A DNA stretch of 64,000 nt from contig NC_051086.1 of NCBI RefSeq assembly GCF_004664715.2, forward strand, positions 69,116,486 through 69,180,485, given 5' to 3'. Shown here piece by piece: positions 21,588 through 31,114 of this stretch. The position numbers were made by a program, and so were the translations under genes. Each line of letters starts with the position of its first letter. The first letter of the stretch is position 1. The notes beneath the pieces are model-generated. The model made no database searches, was not told the DNA's origin, and worked only from the letters and a program-made list of their open reading frames with translations. Origin of the DNA: Peromyscus leucopus. Taxonomy: Eukaryota > Chordata > Mammalia > Rodentia > Cricetidae.

Positions 21588-21603
21588 ATTTGCATATAAA
21601 AGG
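21588..21603 (+). promoter_or_regulatory. Octamer-like plus TATA-like composite motif
   Basis: ATTTGCAT (21588-21595), the reverse of the POU octamer, overlaps TATAAAAGG (21595-21603), a strong TATA-box match. There is no transcript evidence, and such short matches also arise by chance. Confidence 0.25.
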
Positions 21604-21933
21604 AACACTGTGGGAGCAAGAGCCTTCAGCTAATACCCTTAAGACCTAAGGCCTTGGGGCTTTCTTTTCTGTTTAGTCCACAGGAACCCTAGTTAAAATC
21701 GCTGTACCCTTGTTCCTTAGTCAGTCCAGAGACAACCCTGCTGCAGAACTCGGGAGAGCCAGCCGCCTTCCTTGTGTGTTATTAGGGAACAATCCCCTAT
21801 AAAAGTTAAGTGGATGTTTTTTATTTAAAACCTTGAAGAGGCTTAGCCCCGCTGGGCTGCTGCCGGCCTCCCTCAGCAGGACCCTTTAGGCCTGTGGTAA
21901 TGCGTCCACTCTGAAGATGACTGACTTCCGAGC

Positions 21934-21945
21934 TGCTGACGCAGC
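21934..21945 (+). promoter_or_regulatory. ARE/MARE-like motif
   Basis: TGCTGACGCAGC contains TGACnnnGC, the antioxidant response element core bound by NRF2-small MAF dimers, and matches 11 of 13 positions of the T-MARE. Function is inferred from the motif only. Confidence 0.3.
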
Positions 21946-22611
21946 TAGGAGCAGCATATTTCTTTTTTAATACGAGACTCGTGGATTTAGGAAGCAGAAC
22001 CGTTGCCTCGGTTGATGCCTCAGTGGTCTTCCCTTTAGGCTGTTCCCGCTCCTGCCACTGCCTGCCAACAGTGCTAGAACAAAGCCATCCTCTACCTACA
22101 ACAGCAGCAGCAGCAACCGCCACCACACAGTCACGTGGCTTTGTGAGCCCGGGTTTGTCCTTTCCTCTCAGATCGCTCAGTTCCTGGGTTGCCTGCTCCC
22201 AGTGCAGTGACCCTGTTTTGCCACCTCGCTTTTTTATTCCTTGGCACCTTTGTCCGCAGCTCTCTTGTTCCATTACTGTCGGTTTGTTCTGAAGGCACTC
22301 GTGGGCGTTTTGTCTCAGAAAGAACACAGTGACTTACCGAAGTTTCACGTGTTGCTTGCTCTCTTCGGAGGATCAGAGATCAGCAAAGGCCCTTCATCCC
22401 CCCCCCCCCCAGAAGTGGATGAAAATATCAGAGTTTCCCCTTATATCACTTGTCAAAAATACTTTCCCAAACTAATCTCACTTAGGATTTGTCAAGGAAC
22501 AGAACCAAAGCGCCAGGAATGGGGGGGGGGGGTCACTACTCACCTCAGGGTTACCCTTGGGCAAGGTAAGAAGAGAGCTCGAGGCTGCAGAGATCCTGAG
22601 GCTGGAAGCGC

Positions 22612-22704
22612 TGACGCTGACGTGGGTATGTAATCCCAGCACCTGAGGGACTGAAGAGGCGGATCACAGGTTACAGGTGTGCACTGAGATCCTGTCTCAG
22701 ATGG
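22612..22704 (+). mobile_element. Diverged B1-like SINE
   Basis: 'gggtatgtaatcccagcacctgagg', 'gaagaggcggatcaca' and 'gagatcctgtctcag' keep the B1 order. The middle is degraded. Confidence 0.6.
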
Positions 22705-24146
22705 GAATGGGGAGGGGAAGGAGGACAGCTGGGTGATTGTGCCCACACTCCTTTCCCCCTTAAGCTCTATGAGATCTCCAGAATATACTGTAAAGTTTCT
22801 AGGTTCTGCTTCCCTGTGTATCTTCTCCATGTCACTGTCTCCAAAGCGTCACATGCAGCTACCAAGGAGGCAGAGACTTCTGTCCCCATACTTCTGGGCC
22901 TGCAGTGGGCACCTCATGTGTGAGAAGTTAGTGTGAACCCCGAAATCAAAGGAGACTTGGCTTTGGTACCTCAGCCTGTCGAGTTGCCTTGAGTGCTGTG
23001 CCTGTCAAGAGTGATGCTTCCAACAGAATGTTCATTCTTTGAAATCCCTTTATAGACTGTTTGAGCCATACTGTGTGTAGGGTTTGGAGACGCAAGGATT
23101 TCTGCTGGAGCTGCTTGTGTGGGAAGCTCACCACAGCGTTCTTTTCCCTGAGCTGCTTGTGGTAATGTCCTAGCAATTTGTTTAGATGTTCAGTGAATGA
23201 TACCTTATTATTTTATTAAGTGATGGGGTTTGACTTGAAGGAAGCTTGAGTTCTTGATGGTTTTCTTGGCAAGCTACTGTATGCATATTTTCTCTTAGAC
23301 TTTAAGGACCGGGAAAGCATACCACCCCCTTTCCCTAAAAAATAGATCCTAGTTAAACAGATTTTTGAACCTCCAAATCACAACTGTATCCTATATATTT
23401 TAGTTTTCTGACTTTTTTTTTTAAACCTTCCATAGGGAGTATATGTTACCCACCACACGCTCAACCTCTGCTGGTAGGCATAAATGTCGTGACTCAATGG
23501 CTTCATGTAGCTGAGGCATTTTCTAACAGAAAAGTCTTAGATGTACCCTCAAAGTGGCCCTGACCTGGATCATGCTACAGAGGTCATTAAGTCTCCTGTC
23601 TTCAAGCCCAAAGCAGTTTCTTTTCTGGTTGTCTTTGTCTGGATGTCTTTGTCTATGGAGTTCAAGGTGTTGGTGGCCCATGTCTACCTCTTGCTTTTGA
23701 AGACACTGAGTCATGAGCATACAGGGGAGTGAGACCGTGATGCCAACTGGAGACAGAGCTACACAAAACAGTCATTTCAAAAGGACCTTAGGGGCTTGGG
23801 CCTATTTCTATCCCAAGGCCCAAGAGCCACAAGTAACCCTGGGCCTCAAGCCTGGCCCCGGCAGAAAGGGAAGAGCTCAGTGCTACACTTAAGCAGTGTT
23901 CCATCCAAGTCCGTAGGTTGTCTCCAAAATCCTTAGGTTGCCTTTAGGCTTGGAAAGTGGAACTAAAAATGGTAATGCTGACAAAGAGAAGGATTCTGGC
24001 TTTTAACCCACATCCTCAATCATTTCTTCACAAATACACTGAACGTCTCCTAATTAGACTACTTGAACAGTCATAGGGGACTCTTACCCAAAATAACAGA
24101 AGTTTTTGTCATGTTAAAGTATTTTTCTCCTCAAAACCCTTAAGGA
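22705..24146. other. Unique sequence
   Basis: No recognised repeat or gene. A T-run lies near 23414-23423. Confidence 0.5.
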
Positions 24147-24258
24147 AGCCAGACTCAGTGACACCTATAAATAAGCCTAGCGCTCTAGAGGCAGAGGCAG
24201 AATGATGGTGAGTTCAAGGCCATCCAGGCAAGTCAAGTCTAACTTTGTCTTTAAAAGC
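24147..24258 (+). mobile_element. Diverged B1-like SINE
   Basis: 'gccagactcagtgacacctataa', 'ctagaggcagaggcag' and 'gttcaaggccatccagg' follow the B1 order. Confidence 0.65.
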
Positions 24259-24262
24259 CAAA

Positions 24263-24335
24263 GGTTTGGGATATAATTCAGTGGTGAAGGGCTTCCTAAA
24301 AAGTGCAAGATGCTGCATTCTATCCTAGAGCTAAA
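24263..24335 (+). mobile_element. ID-like SINE
   Basis: 'gtttgggatataattcagtggtgaagggcttcc' and 'gcaagatgctgcattctatcc' match an ID head. It sits downstream of a B1-like element, opposite to the B4 order, so it is probably a separate insertion. Confidence 0.6.
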
Positions 24336-24431
24336 AACACAATAGAAATATACTTTTCTTATATGGTGCTACCTGTAAGTAATGTCTTGATCAAGGTGTG
24401 GTGGAAGAAATGGATCAGGGATCAATCAGAT

Positions 24432-24545
24432 AATCCAGGATATGTCACTTAGCCTCTGACCTAATCTGTGCAACTGTGAGCAACACACTGCTCAGAGGGT
24501 CTTGTGAGTATTAATGAAATGCACATAAACTGTGGGCACTCTTAG
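24432..24545 (-). mobile_element. MIR SINE, reversed
   Basis: 'cacttagcctctgacctaatctgtgcaa' in MIR form, 'gtgagtattaatgaaatgcac' and 'aaactgtgggcactc' follow the reversed MIR order. Confidence 0.65.
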
Positions 24546-24549
24546 TAGG

Positions 24550-26000
24550 GCTCCAGGAGCCAGAAGTTTCTCAGACCCCTCTTTCACTGGGTTCTAACTG
24601 GTAGTTTGTGCTTAGATGTGACAGAGTTGATTACTCACTCACCATCTCTCTCAGCTGCCTTTACCTTCCTGCTTTCATATTCATGTGCACACTGTCCCCC
24701 TCCTCTGAGGAGCCCTCCTCCAGCTGTACTCACCCCTATACCCTCTTGATCACATTACAGTATGGATTAAGTATTAGAGTGGAATGATACTCATCCCTTG
24801 TGCTGTGGCTTTCTAACAAGGGGAATTCATGATAATAAATGTTATCAGCCTCACCTAATATGACAGAGCTGGACTATGCCCTCTGTCACGTGGTTAGGAA
24901 GCAAAGTCTTCCTGGGAAGGAAGCAGAGAACACTGGCCAAATATTGCCCGCGGACTGTCCCGACCTATTGTAGCATATGGATTCGTGTTTGTAATTCCTC
25001 CTGGATGAGATTTTAACCATCCCTTGTAATGTTATTAATCCATTCTAAACTGACAGATGTTGCAGCGAGCCTTGAGCTCTTAGGGATTCCTGTTTCATTT
25101 CTGATTAAAAGATGAATTTCTTTCTGAAACTCAAGGGTTTCAGAAATGCGCAGCTCTTCTCTCCTAAACAGCTTGTTGGAGTGCCAGAAGCAAGCGTGTT
25201 TATTCTCTGGTGGGTACCGGGTGGCACTTTTCTCTATCTGAGCGCTTTCTAAATATTTCCTTCTTGAACACAGGTACTGTGGGTGACGGTAGTGCCCGTT
25301 AGGCTGTCAGCACTTAGATAATAGCAGTTGGTATGTGAGTCTTACTCCTGAGGAGAATAAGCAGTGCTCAGAGGACTAATCTGTGTGGATCTCCGTTCTT
25401 CTCTAGGGCACACAGAATTGGAGAACACTGAAACCCAGCCAGATAATGACCCAGAGGTCTGCTGGATGTTCCAGGGTGGTTGGTACTTTGTTCTCCCTTA
25501 TTGGAGCCCAGCTCCGCCTTTCATAGCACAGTAATTGCTCCAGGGGCTGAGCCCAGGTGATCAGCCTCACACTCAAAGCTAAGGCTGTCTGTTACATCCT
25601 TTTATGGGTCTCTGGCAGCAATGTGAAGTGTTACCCCAGAAAGCAGGTTGGTTAGCATCCGGATCTTAATGAACCCAGTGAACTTTTCCAGCCATTTTTT
25701 TTTTTCCTTTCCATCAACCTACTTCTAAGAAGAGGCTCATGTTCTGTTCCAAGGGCAGCAGCCTTCGAACGGGCACTTGTCCATTCCTGGCCTAGGACAA
25801 TCGTGTTGGAGATCTCCCGTGGACACCAGACACTCGCTATCACTCCCACTCCTATTGGCTGATCCCCTTAGTGCCTTTCAGGGCACTTGAGGTCATCTTT
25901 TGTCCCCAGGAGTGTCACTGTGTGGCATTTCACTCACTCACCAATAGGATTGTGGGTACTCTTCCCATCATTTTGGACAGACTTGATCACAGCCGTCTCT
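24550..26000. other. Unique sequence including a hairpin and a possible conserved block
   Basis: No gene or repeat family recognised. A perfect 10-bp inverted repeat lies at 25121-25146. The 25000-25330 part is repeat-free. Confidence 0.5.
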
Positions 26001-26004
26001 CTGT

Positions 26005-26150
26005 GTGTTAAGCATTGTGTAGGTCCCTCATGTAGATTGTTTTTAATCCTCACAACAGCCCCTGATGATGGGTACCACTGCACCCACTTCACAGATGAGG
26101 GTAGGAGAAATGAGGTAACTTGCTGAAGGAGTAAACAGTTTCTACCTGCC
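26005..26150 (+). mobile_element. MIR SINE
   Basis: 'ttaagcattgtgtaggtccctcatgtag', 'tttttaatcctcacaacagcccc', 'cacttcacagatgaggg' and 'gaggtaacttgctgaaggag' are in the MIR order. Confidence 0.9.
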
Positions 26151-27764
26151 CAAACTGAAAGAACTGGAAAATCTCATTCTCTCCATGTTTACAGAAAGCC
26201 GGAGAATCACTGTGGTACATCATTTACACCAGTGTTATCGGAGATTCTCAGGTTGTTAATTCAGTGATCTGAGCTGAATGAATACAAGAATTAGTCAATG
26301 TGAAAACAGTGCCACAGTTTTACAAGAAAGCCAGAGAAACCCAAATACATCTGACAAATTAGAAGTGAAAAGCTGAAGTAAAAATATTCAGTTTAAGATC
26401 ATGCGTTGGTACTGACACGAGGTCTATGGAAAATGAGGGGGCCGGCATCAAGTTTCTGGAATATGCAATTTTACAATGGGAACGTGTTATAAAACGCCCG
26501 GCCGCTGTTGTTTGCCTTGGAATTTAGGGTGAGAGACATGAAGGCTGACAACTCTCTTCCTGTTGTAGGTCAGGGCTTCAAGGAACTCTGTAATCTTCCC
26601 ACCAGCTTTACTCTCTCCTGGAACTCACGGGTAAAATTAGACGCTGGCTGGACTTCAGTGGTTGAGTTTGAAGGCTTTCCGAAGCCAAGTCAGACAACTG
26701 CAGAAGACTGCTTTCTCACAGCCGGCGTCGGGAGATGCTCTGTACAGACTAACACAGTTGTTAAACTGCTGAGTGTCTTGTCATTGGTCCTAACAATGCC
26801 CATAGGAGCAGAAGGAAGTGGGTAACCTCAGAAACAGGATTGCCTTCACGTTCTCTCCCAACAGGCTGCACTCAGATCTCTGTTGCTCCCCAAATGTGAC
26901 CTATATGGTGAGAGTTAAAAAAACAGCCACCCCATGTGAGGATTTAGTTGGACTTGTTTTTATACACATTCGAATAGACTCTGGGAGGCAAACATGGTTA
27001 AAGGGTGTGGGAAGAAAACGTTTAAAGAGTGTGCTCCCAACCCAGCATCGAACACATTTATCTAATTTGACACATTTTGCCTGGAAGTCACAGAAATAGA
27101 CTGAGGTCCCCACCCCCACCCCTGTCGAATATAAAGAGTCAGAGACTAAAACCAGACTAAAAAGGGCCAACCCATTAGGGAAGTACCTCCCTGGGGAGCG
27201 GGTGGGCAGGGGAAGGAGGTTAGATGGCAATTATTAAACACTGAATCGAGAATCTGCTCTGAGAAGCTGCTGCCCGGGAAGCCCTTTCTTCCCAGACCGA
27301 GGGCCGGGGCAGGAGAGGGGCTCTGCTTATTCTCCGCTGCAGGATGCTACCCCCTGACCCTTTATAAGGCAGCCTTGCTTGATTACTTCTTTTAATTCCA
27401 GGCTCAAAACAGCTTGTAAAGTTGTGTTGTTTTTTCTTTTTATCATTCCTCCCAGATTGTGTGGGCCACACTGTAGCGAGATCTCCCCTCCGTCCACATC
27501 TGTTTTCCAACCTCATTATTCTTCTGTTATTACATCCATTTAAAAAAAAAAAAAAGCTGTTTATTTCTTCTCTGCATGTTTTTCCCCCTAGTTTCAAAAC
27601 TTAAAATGGTAAATCATGTGCTGTTTGATGTGATCTCCATGATCTCTACTGCTGATCATTGCGTACACACTGGAATTGATTGAACCTTATTGTTTAAATT
27701 ACTTATCCCCAAGTCAGAGCTTACAGCTCACTGGTGCTGGAGCTTGTCAAGGCTTCTCCTTCTA
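26151..27764. other. Unique sequence
   Basis: No SINE or gene recognised. 26400-26520 is relatively CpG-rich for the window ('cgcccggccgctg'). 27542-27555 is a short A-run. Overlapping short frames on both strands give no family match. Confidence 0.5.
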
Positions 27765-27766
27765 AA

Positions 27767-27888
27767 AAGCCAGGCACAGAGGCTCATGCTTATAATCCTA
27801 GCACTTGCGAGGCTGAGGCAGGAGGATCAGAAGTTTAAGACCAACTTGGGCTACATAGAGAGTTTTAAGGTCTGCCTAGGCTACATCT
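27767..27888 (+). mobile_element. B1/PB1-type SINE
   Basis: 'gccaggcacagaggctcatgcttataatcctagc', 'gaggctgaggcaggaggatc' and 'aacttgggctacatagag' are in the B1 order, followed by a partly duplicated 'taaggtctgcctaggctacat'. Confidence 0.8.
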
Positions 27889-28197
27889 CATTTGTATTTG
27901 AATGTGGTCATTCTCTCTGGGGCATCTGAAGGTGACATGGCTACTAGTGTGTAGTTAGCTTAACTCCTTAGCACTCTCATTTGGGTACAGTGATTTAAAG
28001 ATGGAAGGAAACCGGGAAGCAGAGCACTAGAGTTTTTGAGTGGGCTTTTGTTTTTTGTTTTGTTTTTATGAAATGTGGGTTTTTTTTTTTTTAATGAAGA
28101 GACATGAGATGAGGGAGTCCATTCACACCATTATAGAAATAATGAGCAGGCAATACAGTATATTGAGAATAAGAAATAAGAAATGGAAAGAGATGGA

Positions 28198-28290
28198 GCC
28201 AGGCATAGTGGCTTTAATCCCAGCACTCAGGAAGCAGAGGCAGGCCAATAGATCTCTGTGAATTCAAGGCCAGCCCCATAGACATAGTGA
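28198..28290 (+). mobile_element. B1 SINE, 3'-truncated
   Basis: 'gccaggcatagtggctttaatcccagcactcagg' to 'gaattcaaggccagcccca'. The tail half is missing. Confidence 0.88.
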
Positions 28291-28929
28291 TGGAACTGGG
28301 GATGGAATGTAGGGCCTCCTCGGGCATGCTAGACAATGGGCATGATAAGGCTTTGAGTTGGAGTCCAGAATCCAATAGCAAACACAAAAGTATATTGAAG
28401 AGGTTCCTAGACTTCTTCAGGGTATAGCCAGACCTTAGAGTAGCCAAGACATGCCCTAGATGAGCAAAAGCAGGAACCCTTGACAGCCCTGGGCCCGAGT
28501 TGCTGGGAGCAGTTATCAGAACTCAGCAGAGTGAGAGCCACAGCTACAGCTGTTGACCTGGACACAGTGGTCCAGAGCCCGGAAGAAACACCGTGGCCTG
28601 TTTCTCCCACTGTCCTTCGTTCCCTGCCACTGACTCGCTGACCAGTGGGAAGAGGGCCCAGCTGATGCTGCCCACCAGCCTCTCAGAGCAAGGAGAGAAA
28701 AGCAGAAGGTGGGCCTGCCCTGGAGGAGCTCCCTCCATGCTCTCCTTGAATCTTCTTACAAAGCTGCATGGTGGTGTTGTTATAAAGAAATGATAGCAGC
28801 ATATACACAGAAGATGGATATAGGAGAGGCTCGTGGATCAGTGCTGAAAGATACCCTATCCAGCACATTGTGCTGGGACAAGGGCTTATCTCCCTATTAG
28901 GATATTAGGGCAATGAATACTTAAAACTG
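28291..28929. other. Unique sequence
   Basis: No gene or repeat recognised. Confidence 0.45.
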
Positions 28930-29040
28930 ACCCGCTGGGGGTTGGCAAGGATGTGGGAAGCATACCCCATTGGTGCAGAGATGAACAGACACCATCTCTT
29001 CAGAGGGTGACTTACAGTGTCTACTAAAGCTGCATGGATT
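28930..29040 (+). mobile_element. Ancient L1 (L1M-like) fragment, part 1
   Basis: 'gttggcaaggatgtgggaag', 'cattggtgcagagatgaac' and 'tgtctactaaagctgcatgg' are recognisable from the 3' part of old mammalian L1. It is interrupted by a MIR-like stretch and resumes at about 29190. Confidence 0.5.
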
Positions 29041-29049
29041 CGAACTACA

Positions 29050-29155
29050 TAATTCCCCATCCATAACATGGAGGTAGGGGCAGAATCTGAATAAGGTTAT
29101 TAAGAATGCTAAATGAGTTAAGGTGCATAAAGTGTTTAGAACAGTGGCTGCCATT
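29050..29155 (-). mobile_element. MIR-like SINE, reversed
   Basis: 'ttccccatccataacatgg', 'gaatgctaaatgagttaaggtgcataaagtg' and 'tagaacagtggctgcc' follow the reversed MIR. Confidence 0.65.
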
Positions 29156-29189
29156 CTACCCCACGTATGTAAAATCCAAAGAAAAGCTG

Positions 29190-29281
29190 ACCTTCATCCA
29201 GAACTGTTCATTACAGGTGGACAAAGGTGTGTATTAGAAATCATGGTATATGTGTTGTATAGCAGAAAAAAATGAATAAAC
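29190..29281 (+). mobile_element. Ancient L1 (L1M-like) fragment, part 2
   Basis: 'catggtatatgtgttgtatagcagaaaaaaatgaataaa' corresponds to the familiar old-L1 'tggtatatccatac..aataaaaa' stretch. Confidence 0.45.
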
Positions 29282-29283
29282 CA

Positions 29284-29456
29284 AAGGCTGGGGATGTTTC
29301 TCAGCTGGTATAGTATTTGTCTAGCATACTCATGGCTGGAGTTTGGTTCCCAGCATGACATAGAACCCGGCACTCCAGAAGTAGAAGTAATAGGATCAGA
29401 AGTTCAAGGTCATCCTCGGTGTCATGGGGAGTTCTAGGCCATGACTCAAAAGAAGA
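29284..29456 (+). mobile_element. B4 SINE
   Basis: ID-like head 'ggctggggatgtttctcagctgg' and 'gtttggttcccagca', followed by a B1-like half with 'ggatcagaagttcaaggtcatcc'. Confidence 0.82.
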
Positions 29457-29518
29457 AATGAATGAACTAGACTTGTACATAATAGAATAAGCAAACCTTT
29501 AAAATATGTTAAGAATAT

Positions 29519-29668
29519 CAGCTGGGTGGTGGTGGTGCATGCCTTTAATCCCAGCACTCAGGAGGCAGAGCCAGGTGGATCTCTGTGAGTTCGAGGCTAG
29601 CCTGGTCTACAAAGTGAGTTCCAGGAAAGGTACAAAGCTACACAGAGAAACCCTGTCTTGAAAAACCT
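29519..29668 (+). mobile_element. B1 SINE, forward, near full length
   Basis: From 'gctgggtggtggtggtgcatg' through 'gttccaggaaaggtacaaag' to 'agagaaaccctgtcttg', with an AT-rich tail. The 'aggaaagg' middle is the cricetid-type variant. Confidence 0.95.
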
Positions 29669-29859
29669 ATATATATAAAATCAGAACACTGAAGAAGAAT
29701 AAGAATAGTCTAATGGGAAGTCGGGAGAAGGGGCACACAGTTTTCTACTGTGTCTGTAATAACTTCATTGTGTTTACATTTTAAAACATTTTTAAAAATA
29801 TGAGCCACAGATAGAGAAAACCAAGCAATTATTTATGGTCAGGCTTTTAAAATAGATAT

Positions 29860-30065
29860 TTTTGTTTTATTTTTTACTATATGTATGTTTTGCCTGTATA
29901 AATGTCTCTGTTCCACATGTGTGAAGTACCCATGGAGGCCAAAAGGGGGTTCAGCTCCCCCTGGGATTACAGTGGGCTGTGAGCTGTCATGTGGGTGCTG
30001 GAAATTGAATCTGAGTACTCTGGAAAAACAACCAGTGCTCCTAACCATCGAGCCATCTCCAGCCC
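29860..30065 (-). mobile_element. B3-type SINE, reversed
   Basis: Reversed order 'gtacccatggaggcc', 'gggctgtgagctgtcatgtg', 'gctggaaattgaatctg', 'ccagtgctcctaaccatcga' and 'gccatctccagccc'. Confidence 0.92.
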
Positions 30066-30117
30066 GTAAGAGAGAAATTAAAAGTGATAGAAACTGCTAA
30101 CTAGAAGAAGAGTGTGG

Positions 30118-30210
30118 GCTGGGTGGTGGTGGCCCACACATTTAATCCCAGCCCTTGGAAGGCAGAAGCAGGCAGATCTCCTATCTCAAAAAAACAAAAA
30201 CAAATAAAAA
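30118..30210 (+). mobile_element. B1 SINE, forward, with internal deletion
   Basis: 'gggctgggtggtggtgg' to 'gcaggcagatctcc' is followed directly by 'tatctc' and an A-rich tail. The 'gttcgaggccagcctggtct' to 'gagaaaccc' part is missing. Confidence 0.88.
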
Positions 30211-30329
30211 AGGAAGAAGAATATGGCCTTTGAACGTGTAAACAGCCCTAGATTGAATTCCATTGTCTTTTGGCATTATTTTTTATTTGCTGTGTAGACT
30301 TGTGCTTTTTAATTATAAATTTGATGTAT

Positions 30330-30502
30330 TACTTATTTTGCGTGTACAGATGGGTCCGCATTTCTGCATACCATGGCAGGTATGGAGGTCAGGACCTCCT
30401 TGTAGGGGTTGATTCTCCCCTTCCACTGTGTGCTCTCTGACAGCTCAGGGCAGGACGGCAGGAAGCACCATTACCCCGAGTTATCTCACTGGGCCACTTC
30501 AA
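30330..30502 (-). mobile_element. B3-type SINE, reversed, diverged
   Basis: 'tattttgcgtgtacagatgg', 'gcaggtatggaggtcagga', 'gggttgattctccccttcca' and 'ttaccccgagttatctcactggg' follow the reversed element. Confidence 0.75.
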
Positions 30503-30503
30503 A

Positions 30504-30637
30504 GTTTTGTGTGTTTGTTTCTCTGTGTGGCCCTGGCTGTCCTGGAACTCGCTCTGTAGCCCAGGCTGGCCTCAAACTCACAGAGATCCACCTGCCTCTG
30601 CCTCCTGAGGGCTGGGACTAATGGCATGTCCAGCTTA
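30504..30637 (-). mobile_element. B1 SINE, reversed
   Basis: 'tttctctgtgtggccctggctg', 'ctggaactcgctctgtagc', 'ccaggctggcctcaaactca' and 'cctctgcctcctgagggctggg'. It abuts the preceding B3 and is inverted relative to the B1 copies at 29519 and 30118. Confidence 0.93.
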
Positions 30638-30831
30638 ATCTTGAAGATTAGCTGAGGTTGTGCACATCACTAATTGTCACAAATGCTGGGCACTTGTTTT
30701 GTTCCTTTCTTTCTTGAACGTGGGAGTAAATCCAGCATTTCCTTTGAGCCTGCTTTCTCCAGTCTCATCTTGGCTGGGACTCATGTTGACTTAGTGAGGA
30801 TCTGTGCCTAAATTAACTCAACGTCACCTAT

Positions 30832-31065
30832 AAAGAATTGAACTTCAGTGGATAAAAATGCTTGCTCTGCAAGCCTGAGGACCTGAGTTCAATTCCCCCG
30901 AGCCCATGTAGGCAGGCCGACGTGGCCGTTTATTGATAACTCCAATGAGACAGAAAGATACCTAGGGCTTGCTCACCACCATCTTGGTTCCAGGTTCAGT
31001 GAGAGACCCTAGCTCAAGAAAGTAAGGTGGTAAGTACTTGAGCAAGGCATCCAGTGCTGTCCTCT

Positions 31066-31068
<3 letters not shown>
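30832..31068 (+). mobile_element. Composite SINE (B3/B2-type head plus B1-like part)
   Basis: Head 'cagtggataaaaatgcttgctctgcaagcctgagg', 'ctgagttcaattcccc', then 'gcaggccgacgtggccg', a 'gtgagagaccctagctc' block and a run into CA repeats. Six other copies of this type occur in the window. Confidence 0.75.

Positions 31069-31112
<44 letters not shown>
31069..31112. repeat. (CA)n microsatellite at the SINE tail
   Basis: About 22 CA units directly follow the composite SINE. Confidence 0.98.

Positions 31113-31114
<2 letters not shown>

Larger units (their letters stand above)
20874..22611. other. SINE-free stretch with promoter-like and stress-element-like motifs
   Basis: No repeat element is recognised over 1.7 kb. 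It contains an octamer/TATA composite at 21588-21603, a second TATAAAAG near 21799, and an antioxidant-response-type motif at 21934-21945. Homopolymers lie at 22398-22410 (C) and 22521-22532 (G). Confidence 0.45.

Noticed and set aside
21821..22327. 168-residue minus-strand open frame
   Set aside because: Low-complexity Lys, Gln and Ala stretches, no domain, opposite frames also open.
27350..27375. CArG box (SRF site) at 'ccctttataagg'
   Set aside because: There are seven A/T bases between CC and GG rather than six, so it does not meet the consensus.
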